DNA from: Chitinophagaceae bacterium
GTDB taxonomy: Bacteria > Bacteroidota > Bacteroidia > Chitinophagales > Chitinophagaceae
DNA: 15,850 bases
Direction: 5' to 3'
Assembly: GCA_025362915.1 (NCBI GenBank)
Contig: JANYEU010000069.1
Location: 1 to 15,850 of the forward strand
In this document: positions 6,899-14,230 of the stretch, piece by piece
Layout: each line of letters starts with the position of its first letter
Numbering within the stretch: position 1 is the first letter of the stretch
Position numbers and translations under genes: made by a program
Notes under the pieces: generated by a model
Seen by the model: only the letters and a program-made list of their open reading frames with translations
Told to the model about the DNA's origin: nothing
Database searches by the model: none

Positions 6899-8257
6899 AT
6901 GAAAAAGATTTTATGGATTTTAATGATTAGTGTAGCCTTCACAGCTAAGGCACAGGATTTTAAAAAGGTTTCTAATTTGGTACTAATCAATCAAATGGAG
7001 CCCGCAAAAGTTGAATTGGATAAGCTGATGTCTGATCCAAAAGCAGAGGCAAAACCAGATGGCTGGTATTATAAATTCAAGATTTATGCTTTTTTCTATA
7101 AGGATGATAATCTTAGAATTAAATACCCTAAACCTGAAATAACTGCTGACGAGGCCTATCAAAAATATATTTCCCTTGAACCGTCTTTAAAATTGCTGAA
7201 AGACAACAATGGGCAAGATGCATTATTCAACCTATATGCAACCTCGTTTAACAAGGGAATCGGTTCATTCAATACTAAAAATTGGGATTCTGCTAGCTAT
7301 TATTTCACTATTGCAGTAAAATATAGCGATGTTATTTTCCAACATAAATTCAGTACCAATCTAAATCAAGGATTTGATACCACATCAATACTTTATGCCG
7401 GATACTCTGCACAGAACGCAAAGAAAACAGAAGTGGCCATTATGTATTATGACCGCTTGATAAGCAGTAAGGTTGGGGGGGCTAGCTATTTAGATATTTA
7501 CAAATATTGCTTGGTCTATTGTATTAATAAAAAGAATAAGGATTCGTTTGATAAATATTTGGCATCAAGTAAGGCTATGTATCCATATCAGGATTGGGAA
7601 GATTATGAAATGAGTTATTTTAGCAAGAATTATACGTTGCAAGATAAATTTGACCTATATGATAAGGAAGATGCTGCTGGAATAATATCAGCGAGAAAAT
7701 ATTTGCAATATGGTGATGCATTCACTAGGGTTTCAAAAGATGAAGTATTAGGGGCTGATAGTAGTAAGCAAGATCTTTATTTGCACAAGGCAGCTGACGC
7801 ATTTAAGAAAACCTTTTACAAAAGCCCTGATGGTATTTCTGCTTTTAACGCAGGAGTTATTTATTATAATATTTTTGTAATATATGATGAAAAGGCAACT
7901 CAGGCACGTAGGTCTTTACAAGATTTAAATACAAGTATAGAGAATGATCCTAAGAAAAAGGCATCCGCTCAATATAAAGCTCAAGTTGAATCACTCAAAA
8001 GTCAGAGAATAATAGCCGAAAAGCCGCTAAGTGAAGCAGGAGATTCAAGTATTATTTGGTTAGAAAAGGAGTATGCTTTTTTAAAGGATAAGAAAGATAA
8101 AAGTAGGGAAGAAAAGAATTGTTTAAATAAATCTGTAGATTATCTTTCTAATATTTTAATGTATAAAAGGGATAAGGCAATAGGAAAAGATCCAAAAGCA
8201 TTTGATGAATATGATGCTAAGTTTAAAGTTTACGATGATTTGCATGGTAAATTCTAA
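6899..8257 (+). CDS. Secreted TPR-like protein downstream of gyrA
   Basis: The product is 452 residues and begins with a typical Sec signal peptide: MKK, a hydrophobic core at about 4-14, and a cleavage site after FTAKA or AQ near residues 18-19. The mature protein should be periplasmic or attached outside the inner membrane. It has no lipobox cysteine. The rest is rich in Tyr, Lys and Asp and reads as repeated helical pairs, for example NWDSASYYFTIAVKYSD near 130 and KTEVAIMYYDRLI near 180. That suggests tetratricopeptide-like repeats, though canonical TPR positions are only loosely met. The segment around 340-415 is highly charged and probably coiled-coil or helical. The ATG is eight bases after the gyrA stop and a strong hairpin follows at 8264, so the two genes form one unit. 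A scaffold or binding role is plausible from the fold; no enzyme motif is visible. Confidence 0.85.
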   Translation: MKKILWILMISVAFTAKAQDFKKVSNLVLINQMEPAKVELDKLMSDPKAEAKPDGWYYKFKIYAFFYKDDNLRIKYPKPEITADEAYQKYISLEPSLKLLKDNNGQDALFNLYATSFNKGIGSFNTKNWDSASYYFTIAVKYSDVIFQHKFSTNLNQGFDTTSILYAGYSAQNAKKTEVAIMYYDRLISSKVGGASYLDIYKYCLVYCINKKNKDSFDKYLASSKAMYPYQDWEDYEMSYFSKNYTLQDKFDLYDKEDAAGIISARKYLQYGDAFTRVSKDEVLGADSSKQDLYLHKAADAFKKTFYKSPDGISAFNAGVIYYNIFVIYDEKATQARRSLQDLNTSIENDPKKKASAQYKAQVESLKSQRIIAEKPLSEAGDSSIIWLEKEYAFLKDKKDKSREEKNCLNKSVDYLSNILMYKRDKAIGKDPKAFDEYDAKFKVYDDLHGKF

Positions 8258-8263
8258 GTAACG

Positions 8264-8298
8264 ATAAAATAGGCAACTTAATAACTTGCCTATTTTAT
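8264..8298. terminator. Strong hairpin terminator after the gyrA unit, probably bidirectional
   Basis: A perfect 13-bp stem, ATAAAATAGGCAA (8264-8276) with TTGCCTATTTTAT (8286-8298), encloses a nine-base loop. The AT-rich outer stem supplies T-rich 3' ends on both strands. It begins six bases after the stop codon of the TPR-like gene and also lies downstream of the convergent GH13 gene, so it can end transcription from both sides. Confidence 0.8.
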
Positions 8299-8355
8299 TG
8301 CGCATCCTATTTAACATAATATAAATTATACGAATAAGCTGATTGGTTATTTCCC

Positions 8356-8390
8356 TTGAAAACCCAAGATTAGTTATTGGTTGTTTTCAA
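8356..8390 (-). terminator. Hairpin immediately after the GH13 stop codon
   Basis: TTGAAAAC (8356-8363) pairs with GTTTTCAA (8383-8390), and an inner CCAA (8364-8367) pairs with TTGG (8377-8380) after a two-base bulge. The structure abuts the minus-strand stop at 8392-8394. It lacks a following T-run on minus, so it may be an mRNA 3'-end structure, with termination at the stronger hairpin 8264-8298. Confidence 0.4.
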
Positions 8391-8391
8391 C

Positions 8392-9651
8392 CTATTTCTT
8401 ATAAATCATATACTCGTAAGCCATTAGCTCAAAATTTTCCATTCCTTTAAACTTATACTGCAATCCAGAGAACAAATTAGTAAATAACCCGTCAATGCAT
8501 GGGTGTTCAACTCTAAAATTAATTTTACTATTATTGCTAAGGTTTATTATCACTAATGCAGTTTCATTATTATAGTTCCTCACAAAAGCTATTACACCAT
8601 TGTGACTTGTAGGCAGAATAAATGTTTCACCCTTGGCTATTGCATTCGTTTTATGTAAGGCAAGCAATGTTTTATAGAATCCATGTAGCTCGGTTGATGT
8701 TTTCCAGTTAATTTCATCCTTGGTAAAAAACTGCAGTCTTTTTTTATTGGGTAACTCCTGTCCACTGTATATTAAAGGAATCCCATTATTCCAAGTTGCA
8801 TTGAAAACAGCCAAAGGTTTTGCCGCATCTCCATACTTTTCATATTCTGTTCCGTTCCAACTATTTTCATCATGATTTGATGTAAAGAATAACTTCAATG
8901 CATTAAATGGATATTGGCTATAACCATGTAAAACATTGTATAAATCAGTTACCGCGGCCTCGTCCTTACTAAATTTCTCTGTGGCATGCATCCATTGCCA
9001 TGCATAACTAACATCATATACGTGATGGTAAGACGGCTCTTCACATTCTGCTAACCAAAATAATTCTTTAATTGTTTCGCAACTGGTTCGCGCATCAATC
9101 CAGAAGTCTAATGGAACCAAGTGTGCCATATCGCACCGAAATCCATCTATATCAAACTCTCGTACCCAAAAACGCATGGCATTTATCATTGCAGCACGCA
9201 TTTCTCTATTCGTATAGTCCAAATCTATCACATCTTCCCAGCCATTCCGCTCTGTAAAATCCTCATTTGCGTCCCTGTTATAAAATTCAGGGTTACTTTC
9301 TGTCCATTCATGATCCCATCCAGTATGATTTGCCACCCAATCTATTATTACCTTAAAGCCCAATCGGTGTGCTTCACCCATGAAATCCTTAAAGTCATTA
9401 AGTGTACCAAATTCCGGATTTATCCCTACATAACTGCTACATGCATAATAGCTGCCCAATGTTCCCAACCGCTTTTTTACGCTAATGGGGGTTATCGGCA
9501 TTAACCAAAGTACCTCCACTCCCATTTCTGCTAACCTTGGGAGATGCTCTCTAAATGCTTTAAAAGTACCTTGCGCTGTATATTGCCTAATATTTACCTC
9601 ATATATATTCGTTCCAGTAGCCCAGTCCACGGTAGTAAATTGTCTCGTCAT
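8392..9651 (-). CDS. GH13 alpha-amylase family glycosidase, intracellular
   Basis: This 419-residue enzyme belongs to glycoside hydrolase family 13, which cleaves or transfers alpha-glucosidic bonds with retention. All four conserved regions are present: DWVANH at 104-109 (region I), GFRCD with Arg172 and the nucleophile Asp174 (region II), LAECEE with acid/base Glu202 (region III), and NHDEN with transition-state stabiliser Asp261 (region IV). A (beta/alpha)8 barrel should cover about 10-330, with a small C-terminal beta domain from about 345. No signal peptide is seen, so it likely acts in the cytoplasm on maltodextrins or storage glucan, unlike secreted SusA/SusG-type enzymes. It is shorter than many amylases. 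Exact substrate cannot be read. The start at 9649-9651 is supported by GAGGAG three bases upstream. The gene is divergent from an APC permease, with 56 bases between starts. Confidence 0.93.
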   Translation of the reverse strand: MTRQFTTVDWATGTNIYEVNIRQYTAQGTFKAFREHLPRLAEMGVEVLWLMPITPISVKKRLGTLGSYYACSSYVGINPEFGTLNDFKDFMGEAHRLGFKVIIDWVANHTGWDHEWTESNPEFYNRDANEDFTERNGWEDVIDLDYTNREMRAAMINAMRFWVREFDIDGFRCDMAHLVPLDFWIDARTSCETIKELFWLAECEEPSYHHVYDVSYAWQWMHATEKFSKDEAAVTDLYNVLHGYSQYPFNALKLFFTSNHDENSWNGTEYEKYGDAAKPLAVFNATWNNGIPLIYSGQELPNKKRLQFFTKDEINWKTSTELHGFYKTLLALHKTNAIAKGETFILPTSHNGVIAFVRNYNNETALVIINLSNNSKINFRVEHPCIDGLFTNLFSGLQYKFKGMENFELMAYEYMIYKK

Positions 9652-9707
9652 AATCTCCTCTAATTATAATTGTAATATTAGCAAATAAAACCTTTATTTT
9701 TATTCTC
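9652..9707. promoter_or_regulatory. Divergent promoter region between GH13 and the APC permease
   Basis: This AT-rich 56-base interval must hold the control signals of both genes. On minus, GAGGAG (9655-9660) is an unusually good Shine-Dalgarno for this group, placed three bases before the GH13 ATG. On plus, TTG (9670-9672) and TATTTTTA (9695-9702) are a weak match to the Bacteroidota promoter with a 22-bp spacer, the box ending five bases before the permease ATG. Confidence 0.4.
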
Positions 9708-11030
9708 ATGGACATAAATAAGTCGGAAAGAAAAATAAGTCTCCTACAAGCCACGGCAATCAACATGATAGACATGGTTGGCATTGGCCCTTTTGTTGTT
9801 TTAAGTGTTGTGGTAGATATAATGAACGGTCCTTTTTTCCTATACGCGTGGATTGCAGGTGCTTTTTTAGCGTTTATTGATGGTAATGTTTGGAGCCAAT
9901 TAGGGGCAACCTATCCTATGGCGGGAGGCAGCTATAATTTCCTGAAAGAAGGCTTTGGAAATAGGGGCGGCAAGCTGATAAGCTTCCTTTTTGTATGGCA
10001 AACACTCATACAGGCACCGCTTGTTATAGCATCCGCAGCAATAGGATTCTCCCAATATTTCTGTTACATCACTCCCCTTTCTACATTACAAAGCAAGGTA
10101 GTTAGCGGTAGTATTGTAATATTGATAATTATATTATTATATAGAAAAATTGAGAGTATTGGAAAAATAAGTGTATTCCTTTGGATTGGTGTTATGACAA
10201 CTATGTTTGGAATAATTGGCGGAGGGATGTTTCATGGACATTTTCTAGAACCCATAACTCATATAAACGATGGCTTGGTGCTTAATCAGGCTTTTGCAGC
10301 TGCTATTGGGTTTGCCAGCGTAAAAACCATGTACAGTTATCTAGGCTATTACAATGTTTGCCAATTGGGTGGCGATATCATTAATCCAAAAAGAAATATC
10401 CCCCTCAGTATGTTTATTTCTATTGGTGGTATAGCTCTATTGTATCTATTAATGAATATAAGCGTTGCCTCTGTTTTACCAATTGAAGATATTAGGCACA
10501 GCAAATTTGTAATTAGTCTTTTTATCCAACGCCTTTGGGGGTCTACTGCTGCAATAATAGTTACCATACTGGTATTATGGGTGGCTTTTGCTTCTGTTTT
10601 TTCGGCAACCTTGGGGTATAGCAGGGTACCTTACGCAGCAGCAAAGGATGGGGCTTTCTTTCCAGCTTTTGCTCGTTTACATCCTACAAAAAACTTCCCT
10701 TATGTATCCTTATTATTCTTGGGGGGGATAGCTTTCGTATTCAGCTTATTGTTTAAATTGAAGGATGTGATAGATGCCATATTGGCCATGCGTATATTGG
10801 TACAATTTATTGGGCAGGCCATTGGTCTATTACTTTTGGTGCGCAGAAAGGGACTCAATCATTTCGCTTGGAAAATGCCGCTCTATCCCCTACCAGCAGT
10901 TATTGCCATTGTATTATGGGCATTCATATTTTATTCTACAGGCAGTAAAATGATGTTGGGTGGACTCACTGTCATTGGTCTAGGTATCATAGCTTATTTC
11001 ATCAAACAACGTTTGGTCAAGAAAATTTAG
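9708..11030 (+). CDS. APC-superfamily amino acid permease
   Basis: The product is a 440-residue integral inner-membrane protein with about twelve hydrophobic segments, the usual size for the amino acid-polyamine-organocation (APC) superfamily. The unwound first helix carries GIGPF at 25-29, equivalent to the GSGIF substrate-binding motif of the family. SRVPYAAAKDGAFFP (about 305-319) is the conserved loop after helix 8, and YPMAGGSYNF near 69-78 corresponds to the P-x-x-G-G-x-Y motif of helix 2. Such proteins import amino acids by proton symport or exchange; the LAT-like spacing fits neutral amino acids, but the substrate cannot be determined. It is divergent from the GH13 gene and convergent with the next gene, so it is probably monocistronic. 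There is no obvious functional tie to the glycosidase. Confidence 0.92.
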   Translation: MDINKSERKISLLQATAINMIDMVGIGPFVVLSVVVDIMNGPFFLYAWIAGAFLAFIDGNVWSQLGATYPMAGGSYNFLKEGFGNRGGKLISFLFVWQTLIQAPLVIASAAIGFSQYFCYITPLSTLQSKVVSGSIVILIIILLYRKIESIGKISVFLWIGVMTTMFGIIGGGMFHGHFLEPITHINDGLVLNQAFAAAIGFASVKTMYSYLGYYNVCQLGGDIINPKRNIPLSMFISIGGIALLYLLMNISVASVLPIEDIRHSKFVISLFIQRLWGSTAAIIVTILVLWVAFASVFSATLGYSRVPYAAAKDGAFFPAFARLHPTKNFPYVSLLFLGGIAFVFSLLFKLKDVIDAILAMRILVQFIGQAIGLLLLVRRKGLNHFAWKMPLYPLPAVIAIVLWAFIFYSTGSKMMLGGLTVIGLGIIAYFIKQRLVKKI

Positions 11031-11208
11031 CATCTAGTAAGTAGTCAGCATTAAATAAACATCACTTTTTATACTCCCGCCTTTCCGTCCTAAAAGTGAA
11101 ACGCTTTACCTTAAATCAACAATTCCTTCGTGTATTCTTTGCGGTTAATCTTTTTTCTTAAAAGTGTCGTTTATTTCCTTCCAACTACTTACAAAAGAAA
11201 ACTATGTT
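11031..11208. repeat. Convergent intergenic region with one copy of a short dispersed repeat
   Basis: The stretch CTTTGCGGTTAA (11137-11148), followed by TCTTTT, recurs almost exactly at 14167-14178, where it is followed by ATCTTTT. Both copies are outside convincing coding sequence. An inverted pair TCACTTTT (11062-11069) and AAAAGTGA (11092-11099), with a 22-base loop, could be a weak terminator for the permease. Confidence 0.4.
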
Positions 11209-12078
11209 TTAAAGTATCTTGTAGTTTCTAAAATCAAATGGTCTTATGCCAGTTAGTTTCTCGAAATAATATAATATCAAATCCTTCCCTTTTAGTTTTT
11301 TCTTGGAGATATCCAACGCTACGTTCCAATTTTTTTTTGCTACCCTATCCAACATTACAACAGGATGTGTGCCGGCAAACTTTGCCAAACTATCATAATT
11401 ATTATAGTCGAAGTAATCAGGTTGGTTTAGCATTTCCTTTGCTTCTTCGTCTGTTCGCCATAGCATGCCTAAGTTTTTACTCTTTTTCATCATCAATTCT
11501 GGATCTTTTACCCATCCATAATGATATACGCAAGCATCTATTGGTTTTACATGTAGTTTTGTTTGCCCTATCCTAAATCCTTGTGCATCCTTATAAGACT
11601 GTATCCTTTTATCATTTCTTATAATACGCACCTCATGGCTGTACCATTTTCTACTGTTGCCTACGTAATCATAAGTACCGTAAAAATGCACATATTTAAA
11701 CAATAGTCCTTCTACGGCAATGTTATATTGGTGCTTTTTATAGCCCTCCATTATCGCTTGGTAATATTTTTCATGGATAACCTCATCACCTTGAATATAA
11801 AATGCCCAAGTACTTTCGGGGTCTATCAGGTTAAATGCCTTATCAGTTTCAACTGCCAGAACAGTACCTCCACTCCGGAGGTTTTTATCCCAAACAGAAT
11901 GGTGAATTTTTATTTTAGGATCATTTATTGCCTCTATCAATCCAACCGTATCATCATCACAATCTCCAATTAGCACAATCATTTCATCCACAACAGGCAA
12001 AACAGATTTTACCGCCTCTACAATCGGATAGCCATTAATTACTGCATTCTTGATGATGGTAAAGCCGGAAACTTTCAT
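11209..12078 (-). CDS. GT2-like (GT-A fold) glycosyltransferase
   Basis: The 289-residue product begins directly with a Rossmann-type strand (SGFTIIKNAVINGYPIVEAVKSVLP, about 4-28), as in family-2 glycosyltransferases that start with the nucleotide-sugar site. GDCDDDT at 38-44 is the acidic segment expected near the nucleotide, and YIQGDEVIHE at 94-103 occupies the place of the D-x-D metal site. There is no transmembrane segment or signal peptide, so it should work in the cytoplasm. Donor and acceptor cannot be inferred; a role in surface glycan or LPS-type decoration is likely by analogy. The C-terminal half (about 125-289) is basic and rich in Tyr and Trp with no clear motif. No polysaccharide operon surrounds it. 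The gene upstream on the same strand ends at a good terminator, so it probably has its own promoter. Confidence 0.82.
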   Translation of the reverse strand: MKVSGFTIIKNAVINGYPIVEAVKSVLPVVDEMIVLIGDCDDDTVGLIEAINDPKIKIHHSVWDKNLRSGGTVLAVETDKAFNLIDPESTWAFYIQGDEVIHEKYYQAIMEGYKKHQYNIAVEGLLFKYVHFYGTYDYVGNSRKWYSHEVRIIRNDKRIQSYKDAQGFRIGQTKLHVKPIDACVYHYGWVKDPELMMKKSKNLGMLWRTDEEAKEMLNQPDYFDYNNYDSLAKFAGTHPVVMLDRVAKKNWNVALDISKKKLKGKDLILYYFEKLTGIRPFDFRNYKIL

Positions 12079-12106
12079 TAATTATTATTATTACTTTTAA
12101 TGAGAT

Positions 12107-12147
12107 AAAAACAAAAAGGGACTAGCGCAAATGTATGCACCAGCCCC
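12107..12147 (-). terminator. Rho-independent terminator of the outer-membrane protein gene
   Basis: Read on minus, GGGGCTGGTGCA (12147-12136) and TGCGCTAGTCCC (12129-12118) form a 12-bp GC-rich stem with three G-U pairs and a six-base loop. It is followed by the T-tract TTTTTGTTTTT (12117-12107). It lies 27 bases after the stop at 12174 and separates this gene from the glycosyltransferase gene at 11209-12078. Confidence 0.88.
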
Positions 12148-12173
12148 TATCTAAAAGATAATTTATGTTTTAA

Positions 12174-12761
12174 CTAGAGAACTTTCAAGCCAACACCTAA
12201 TTGAATCTGCTGACTTTTCCAAGAACCAGTATTAGCTACATTCGATCCATTAAGATCTGTCAACCCAATTACATATCGTGCATAAACCCTTAAAGAACTA
12301 AAGTGTGCTTGCAAACCAGCAACTACTGCCACATCACCACTTTTAAATGCACTATTTACATTATCAGTACCACTTGCATTCTTAATCAATAAAATGCTAT
12401 ACTGTGGTCCAAGGTTAAGGGTAAATAACTTTGCAAAATTGTACCTTATCAATATCGGAATAGAAAGATATTGTAGTTTTACATCCTCTGTACTAATAGA
12501 TGTCGGGAAACTTGGATTCCCTTTTGTATAGGTAGAACTTGTTTGGCTAAACAACAATTCTGGCTGGATACCTATTTTCCCTAAAAAATCAACTTCTGCA
12601 AATGCACCTCCTTGATACGACAACTTATATCCATTATCAAAAGATTGTCCATCAATCTTAGTACCTATTGCACCAGCCTTTACGCCGAGCGCAAAACTTT
12701 GAGCATTTACAGAAACCACAATAGCAACCAATGCGATTGTTGACAAAAATAACCTCTTCAT
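12174..12761 (-). CDS. Outer-membrane beta-barrel protein (porin family)
   Basis: The product is a 195-residue exported protein. MKR, a hydrophobic core (about 4-17) and VNAQ at 18-21 form a Sec signal peptide with likely cleavage at the A-Q junction. The mature part alternates hydrophobic and polar residues in about eight strands, with Gly, Tyr and Phe at strand ends (for example GVKAGAIG, YQGGAFAEVDF, IGIQPELLFS, LSIPILIRYNF, FTLNLGPQYSIL, VAGLQAHF, LRVYARYVIG and the final IQLGVGLKVL). This matches the common Bacteroidota OmpA/OmpW-like PorT-family barrel (outer membrane beta-barrel domain 2). It has no OmpA peptidoglycan-binding domain and no TonB plug. Role unknown; a small channel or structural barrel is likely. 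It is divergent from the DUF5009 acyltransferase gene, with 220 bases between, and ends at a strong terminator. Confidence 0.9.
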   Translation of the reverse strand: MKRLFLSTIALVAIVVSVNAQSFALGVKAGAIGTKIDGQSFDNGYKLSYQGGAFAEVDFLGKIGIQPELLFSQTSSTYTKGNPSFPTSISTEDVKLQYLSIPILIRYNFAKLFTLNLGPQYSILLIKNASGTDNVNSAFKSGDVAVVAGLQAHFSSLRVYARYVIGLTDLNGSNVANTGSWKSQQIQLGVGLKVL

Positions 12762-12860
12762 AATATTAATTTTTTTTCTGCAAAAATCCTAATTATTATA
12801 CCAAAACGAACAGGCATGCCCATTTTTATCTTTATTTAAGATTTCAAGCCAATCAATAGG

Positions 12861-12896
12861 TCATTTGAATGGCAATTGGGTATCATTCGAATGGCA
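12861..12896. promoter_or_regulatory. Tandem palindromic repeats, candidate operator
   Basis: TCATTTGAATGGCA (12861-12874) and TCATTCGAATGGCA (12883-12896) are direct repeats 22 bp apart with one difference. The core CATTCGAATG of the second is a perfect 10-bp palindrome and that of the first deviates by one base. A weaker third copy may lie at about 12905-12915, one more period on. The spacing of two helical turns, between divergent genes, suggests a dimeric regulator binding side by side. Confidence 0.5.
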
Positions 12897-12969
12897 TCAG
12901 AAGGTGATTTTGAATTCATGAAACCAACATAGAACTAAAAATATTCAATTCTCATACTGACTAACCATT

Positions 12970-12977
12970 TATCTTCA
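12970..12977 (+). promoter_or_regulatory. Putative -7 box before the DUF5009 acyltransferase gene
   Basis: TATCTTCA resembles TAnnTTTG with two mismatches and ends four bases before the ATG at 12982, the same spacing as at purC. No good TTTG is seen upstream. If used, the mRNA would be leaderless. Confidence 0.35.
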
Positions 12978-12981
12978 CAAA

Positions 12982-14133
12982 ATGAATCAGCGTTATTATT
13001 CTTTGGATGTTTTTCGTGGGGCTACCGTGGCACTAATGATATTGGTAAACAATCCTGGCAATTGGGATTACATCTTCTCCCCCCTCGATCACGCACCTTG
13101 GCATGGCTGCACACCTACCGATTTGGTATTTCCCTTCTTTCTATTCGCCGTGGGCAATGCACTGGCGTTTGTAATGCCACGCTTTGAAAAGGAAGGCACA
13201 GCCACTATGCTCAAAAAAGTTAGTAAACGAACCTTACTGATATTCGGCATTGGGTTATTCCTCAATTGGTGTCCTTTTGTAAAATGGGATAATGACATAC
13301 TGATACCAAAACCATGGCAGATGGTACGCATAATGGGTGTATTGCAACGGATAGCCATCTGCTATTGTAGCGCAACCCTAATTATTTATTTCCTTAAACT
13401 ACGGGGAACATATCTCTTTGGCTGCATCACCCTCCTATTCTACTGGTTGCTTTGTTTTTGGATGGGTAATTCACAAGATCCATATAGTTTAAGCGGATAT
13501 TTCGGCACTGCCATAGATATGAAAATATTGGGTGTATCGCACCTATACAAAGGAGAAGGAGTACCATTTGATCCCGAAGGTTTGGCTAGTACACCTGCCG
13601 CCATTGTGCAGGTATTATTTGGTTATCTGATAGGTCATTATATACAATCTAAAGGTAAGACCTACGAAATGTTAACCAATCTCTTTGTAGCAGGAACGGT
13701 AATGGTTTGCGCAGGCTATTGTTGGGATTACGTTTATCCCATTACCAAAAAAACTTGGACAAGTAGCTACACTTTATACACTACCGGTTTGGCCACCCTT
13801 ACGCTTTCCTTGCTTGTTTATCTGGTAGAATTCAAGGATGCCCGTGGTGGTTGGAGCCGTTTCTTTGATGTATTTGGCAAAAACCCTTTATTCATATTTG
13901 TATTAAGTGGTTTTTTGCCGAGGGTACTGGCATTGGCACGATGGGTTGACCATTTGGCTGAAGCAGGAAAAAAAGTATATACCACACCCTACAATTGGTT
14001 TTATCTGCATGTTTGTAAGAACGTAGCCACCGATTTACGTATAGGATCTTTGCTTTATGCTCTATGTATGATAGCTTTTTATTGGATGATTGTTTATGCA
14101 CTAGATAAAAAGGAGATTTATATTAAGGTATAA
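12982..14133 (+). CDS. DUF5009 / heparan-alpha-glucosaminide N-acetyltransferase-like membrane acyltransferase
   Basis: The 383-residue product is a polytopic inner-membrane protein with roughly ten hydrophobic helices. Its opening, YYSLDVFRGATVALMILVNNPG, and the segment DHAPWHGCTPTDLVFPFFLFAVG (36-58) are the signature of the HGSNAT/NagX (DUF5009) family. His37 aligns with the conserved active-site histidine of lysosomal HGSNAT, which moves acetyl from acetyl-CoA across the membrane to terminal glucosamine. By analogy this enzyme may acetylate an amino sugar on the periplasmic side, but neither donor nor acceptor can be read. Asp9 and Arg12 in SLDVFRG are family-conserved. The gene has a candidate promoter box just before its ATG and is divergent from an outer-membrane protein gene across palindromic repeats. 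The gene that follows is a GT9 heptosyltransferase, so both could serve the envelope. Confidence 0.88.
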   Translation: MNQRYYSLDVFRGATVALMILVNNPGNWDYIFSPLDHAPWHGCTPTDLVFPFFLFAVGNALAFVMPRFEKEGTATMLKKVSKRTLLIFGIGLFLNWCPFVKWDNDILIPKPWQMVRIMGVLQRIAICYCSATLIIYFLKLRGTYLFGCITLLFYWLLCFWMGNSQDPYSLSGYFGTAIDMKILGVSHLYKGEGVPFDPEGLASTPAAIVQVLFGYLIGHYIQSKGKTYEMLTNLFVAGTVMVCAGYCWDYVYPITKKTWTSSYTLYTTGLATLTLSLLVYLVEFKDARGGWSRFFDVFGKNPLFIFVLSGFLPRVLALARWVDHLAEAGKKVYTTPYNWFYLHVCKNVATDLRIGSLLYALCMIAFYWMIVYALDKKEIYIKV

Positions 14134-14166
14134 CTTTATGCCTTCTTTGCATTATGGCTTTGAGAA

Positions 14167-14186
14167 CTTTGCGGTTAAATCTTTTC
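14167..14186. repeat. Second copy of the short dispersed repeat
   Basis: CTTTGCGGTTAA (14167-14178), followed by ATCTTTT, nearly duplicates 11137-11154. It lies between the acyltransferase stop and the preferred GT9 start, inside the extra N-terminal codons that a start at 14138 would add. That argues those codons are intergenic. Confidence 0.45.
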
Positions 14187-14194
14187 TTCAACAA

Positions 14195-14224
14195 TTGCTT
14201 TATGCTTTCAGACCACTAGTTTTG
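14195..14224 (+). promoter_or_regulatory. Strong Bacteroidota-type promoter for the heptosyltransferase gene, leaderless
   Basis: TTG (14195-14197), a 19-bp spacer and TAGTTTTG (14217-14224) fit the TTTG-N19-TAnnTTTG consensus well; the -7 box is exact. The ATG at 14231 follows after six bases, so transcription should begin at or next to the start codon. This is the best promoter match in the window and it decides the start of the next gene. Confidence 0.6.
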
Positions 14225-14230
14225 CCACCG

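Noticed and set aside
11062..11099. Inverted repeat TCACTTTT/AAAAGTGA as the permease terminator
   Set aside because: The 22-base loop and weak stem make termination doubtful, and no T-run follows; kept only as a remark.
14138..14230. Upstream in-frame ATG giving a 365-residue GT9 protein
   Set aside because: The extra 31 residues precede the standard GT9 N-terminus and overlap a dispersed repeat and a strong promoter match.
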